A DNA stretch of 64,000 nucleotides from Arthrobacter woluwensis. GTDB taxonomy: Bacteria; Actinomycetota; Actinomycetes; Actinomycetales; Micrococcaceae. Positions 63,375 through 64,000 of the stretch are shown here, piece by piece. How positions within the stretch are numbered: position 1 is the stretch's first letter; the number at the start of each line of letters is the position of its first letter. Position numbers and translations under genes: made by a program. Under the pieces are notes generated by a model. The model made no database searches and had not been told where the DNA came from. It saw only the letters and a list, made by a program, of their open reading frames with translations. Where the stretch lies: the NCBI RefSeq assembly GCF_900105345.1, contig NZ_FNSN01000004.1, forward strand, positions 124,001 through 188,000. Direction: 5' to 3'.

Positions 63375-64000
63375 GCCTGTTCGGCATGGACGTGGAGCAG
63401 GGCAAGGCCTTCGGCAAGAAGCTCGACCAGGGCGCCGACCGGCTGGCGCAGCTCAGCAAGGACATCAGCTCCTCGCTCGCATCCTCACCCTGGAAGGGGC
63501 CCGATGCGGACGGTTTCAAGAGCGAGTGGAACGGTCATCGACACACTCTCACCGCGGCGTCGCACGCCCTGCACGCCGCGGCCCGGACCATGCGCGAGCA
63601 GGTCCGCGAGCAGGAAGTGGCCAGCAAGAACGCCGGCGACGGGCGGCCCCACGGCGGGGGCGGCGGGAATCCGTTCGAGCAGGCGTGGAACTGGGTCATC
63701 AACGACTCCCACTCCCCCGTGCACAACCTGGTCTCGGCGCTGGGCCAGGAGGCGTCAGCGCTCGGGAACTTCGGGCACATGGCGTGGAACTCCCTGATCC
63801 ACGCCGAGCCGCCGTCGCTCACGGAGCTGGTCGCGGGAGGGGCGCTCCTGGTGGGGTCCACCCTGAATCTCGCCGCCACCACCAATACGCTCGGTCTCGC
63901 CAACCCCCATCTCTTCGACGACGGCACCCCCTACGCCGGGGACCCGCAGTTCGTGGGCGTCTACGATCCGGCGTCGCACGGCAAGCAGCCCCCGCTGATC
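63371..64000 (+). CDS. WXG100-type N-terminal protein of a type VII locus (truncated by window edge)
   Basis: At least 210 residues, open at the right edge. ATG 63371 overlaps the EspG-like stop. The first 95 residues form a helix-turn-helix hairpin with SSPWKGPDADGF (W-x-G turn) and heptad-like flanks (LDQGADRLAQLSKDI, LTAASHALHAAARTMREQ), as in WXG100/LXG substrates. A Gly-rich hinge, a Trp-containing middle (WNWVINDSHSPVHNL) and a hydrophobic stretch near 155-175 follow, ending in YAGDPQFVGVYDPASHG. The extra length suggests a polymorphic effector with a C-terminal domain beyond the window. Confidence 0.75.
   Translation, partial: MSLFGMDVEQGKAFGKKLDQGADRLAQLSKDISSSLASSPWKGPDADGFKSEWNGHRHTLTAASHALHAAARTMREQVREQEVASKNAGDGRPHGGGGGNPFEQAWNWVINDSHSPVHNLVSALGQEASALGNFGHMAWNSLIHAEPPSLTELVAGGALLVGSTLNLAATTNTLGLANPHLFDDGTPYAGDPQFVGVYDPASHGKQPPLI

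Overview
The window is high-GC (roughly 70%) DNA with dense, short-spaced genes and frequent GTG starts and ATGA overlaps. It carries a mycothiol-dependent formaldehyde dehydrogenase, an Lhr-Nei2 pair, a class C sortase pilus operon and ESX-type genes. Together these indicate a mycothiol-producing actinobacterium, most likely Micrococcaceae (Arthrobacter-like). The genus is inferred from gene content and not proven. No rRNA, tRNA, CRISPR array, transposase or prophage gene was seen.

Layout. 0-4.6 kb: an edge-truncated gene, a secreted sunset-domain protein, then a minus-strand copper module (Met/His-rich membrane protein, CopC, PCu(A)C chaperone, Tat-exported DyP peroxidase). 4.8-12.1 kb: an uptake and catabolic block with two APC permeases, two TetR regulators, an S58 aminopeptidase and a YtcJ-like amidohydrolase. 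12.2-13.7 kb: a paralogue of the copper-module membrane protein plus a YcnI-like (DUF1775) protein. The catabolic block therefore sits between two halves of what is often one copper cluster. 13.8-22.9 kb: DUF4232 lipoprotein, Lhr helicase, Nei2 glycosylase, TPR protein, S-(hydroxymethyl)mycothiol dehydrogenase and its metallo-beta-lactamase partner.

22.9-28.8 kb: small two-gene regulator/target units (YczR/YczE, TetR/DUF4188, ArsR-like/SRPBCC, VOC) separated by four copies of a long-palindrome intergenic repeat not seen elsewhere in the window. Two gene 3' ends terminate inside the repeat and so share the C-terminus S-T-A-P. 28.8-34.5 kb: RluA-type pseudouridine synthase, small unknowns, DedA protein and PEP carboxylase. 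34.6-39.7 kb: a pilus operon (small Cys-rich protein, LPXTG adhesin, major pilin, class C sortase). 40.3-42.9 kb: an ECF sigma factor fused to a zinc-finger anti-sigma-like segment, membrane segments and a long Thr/Pro tail, divergent from a degenerate GGDEF-like protein.

43-54.6 kb: DUF1684 protein, glutaryl-CoA-dehydrogenase-like enzyme, GH76 enzyme, PAP2 phosphatase, AraC regulator divergent from an EmrB/QacA exporter with its TetR, VOC, Nudix-like, an unknown, and Tgt. 54.7-64 kb: MHS transporter, an orphan sigma-region-4-like protein, cation/proton antiporter, ABC half-transporter with divergent TetR, a queuosine-precursor transporter that complements Tgt, and, running off the right edge, an EspG-like protein followed by a WXG100-type protein of a type VII secretion locus.
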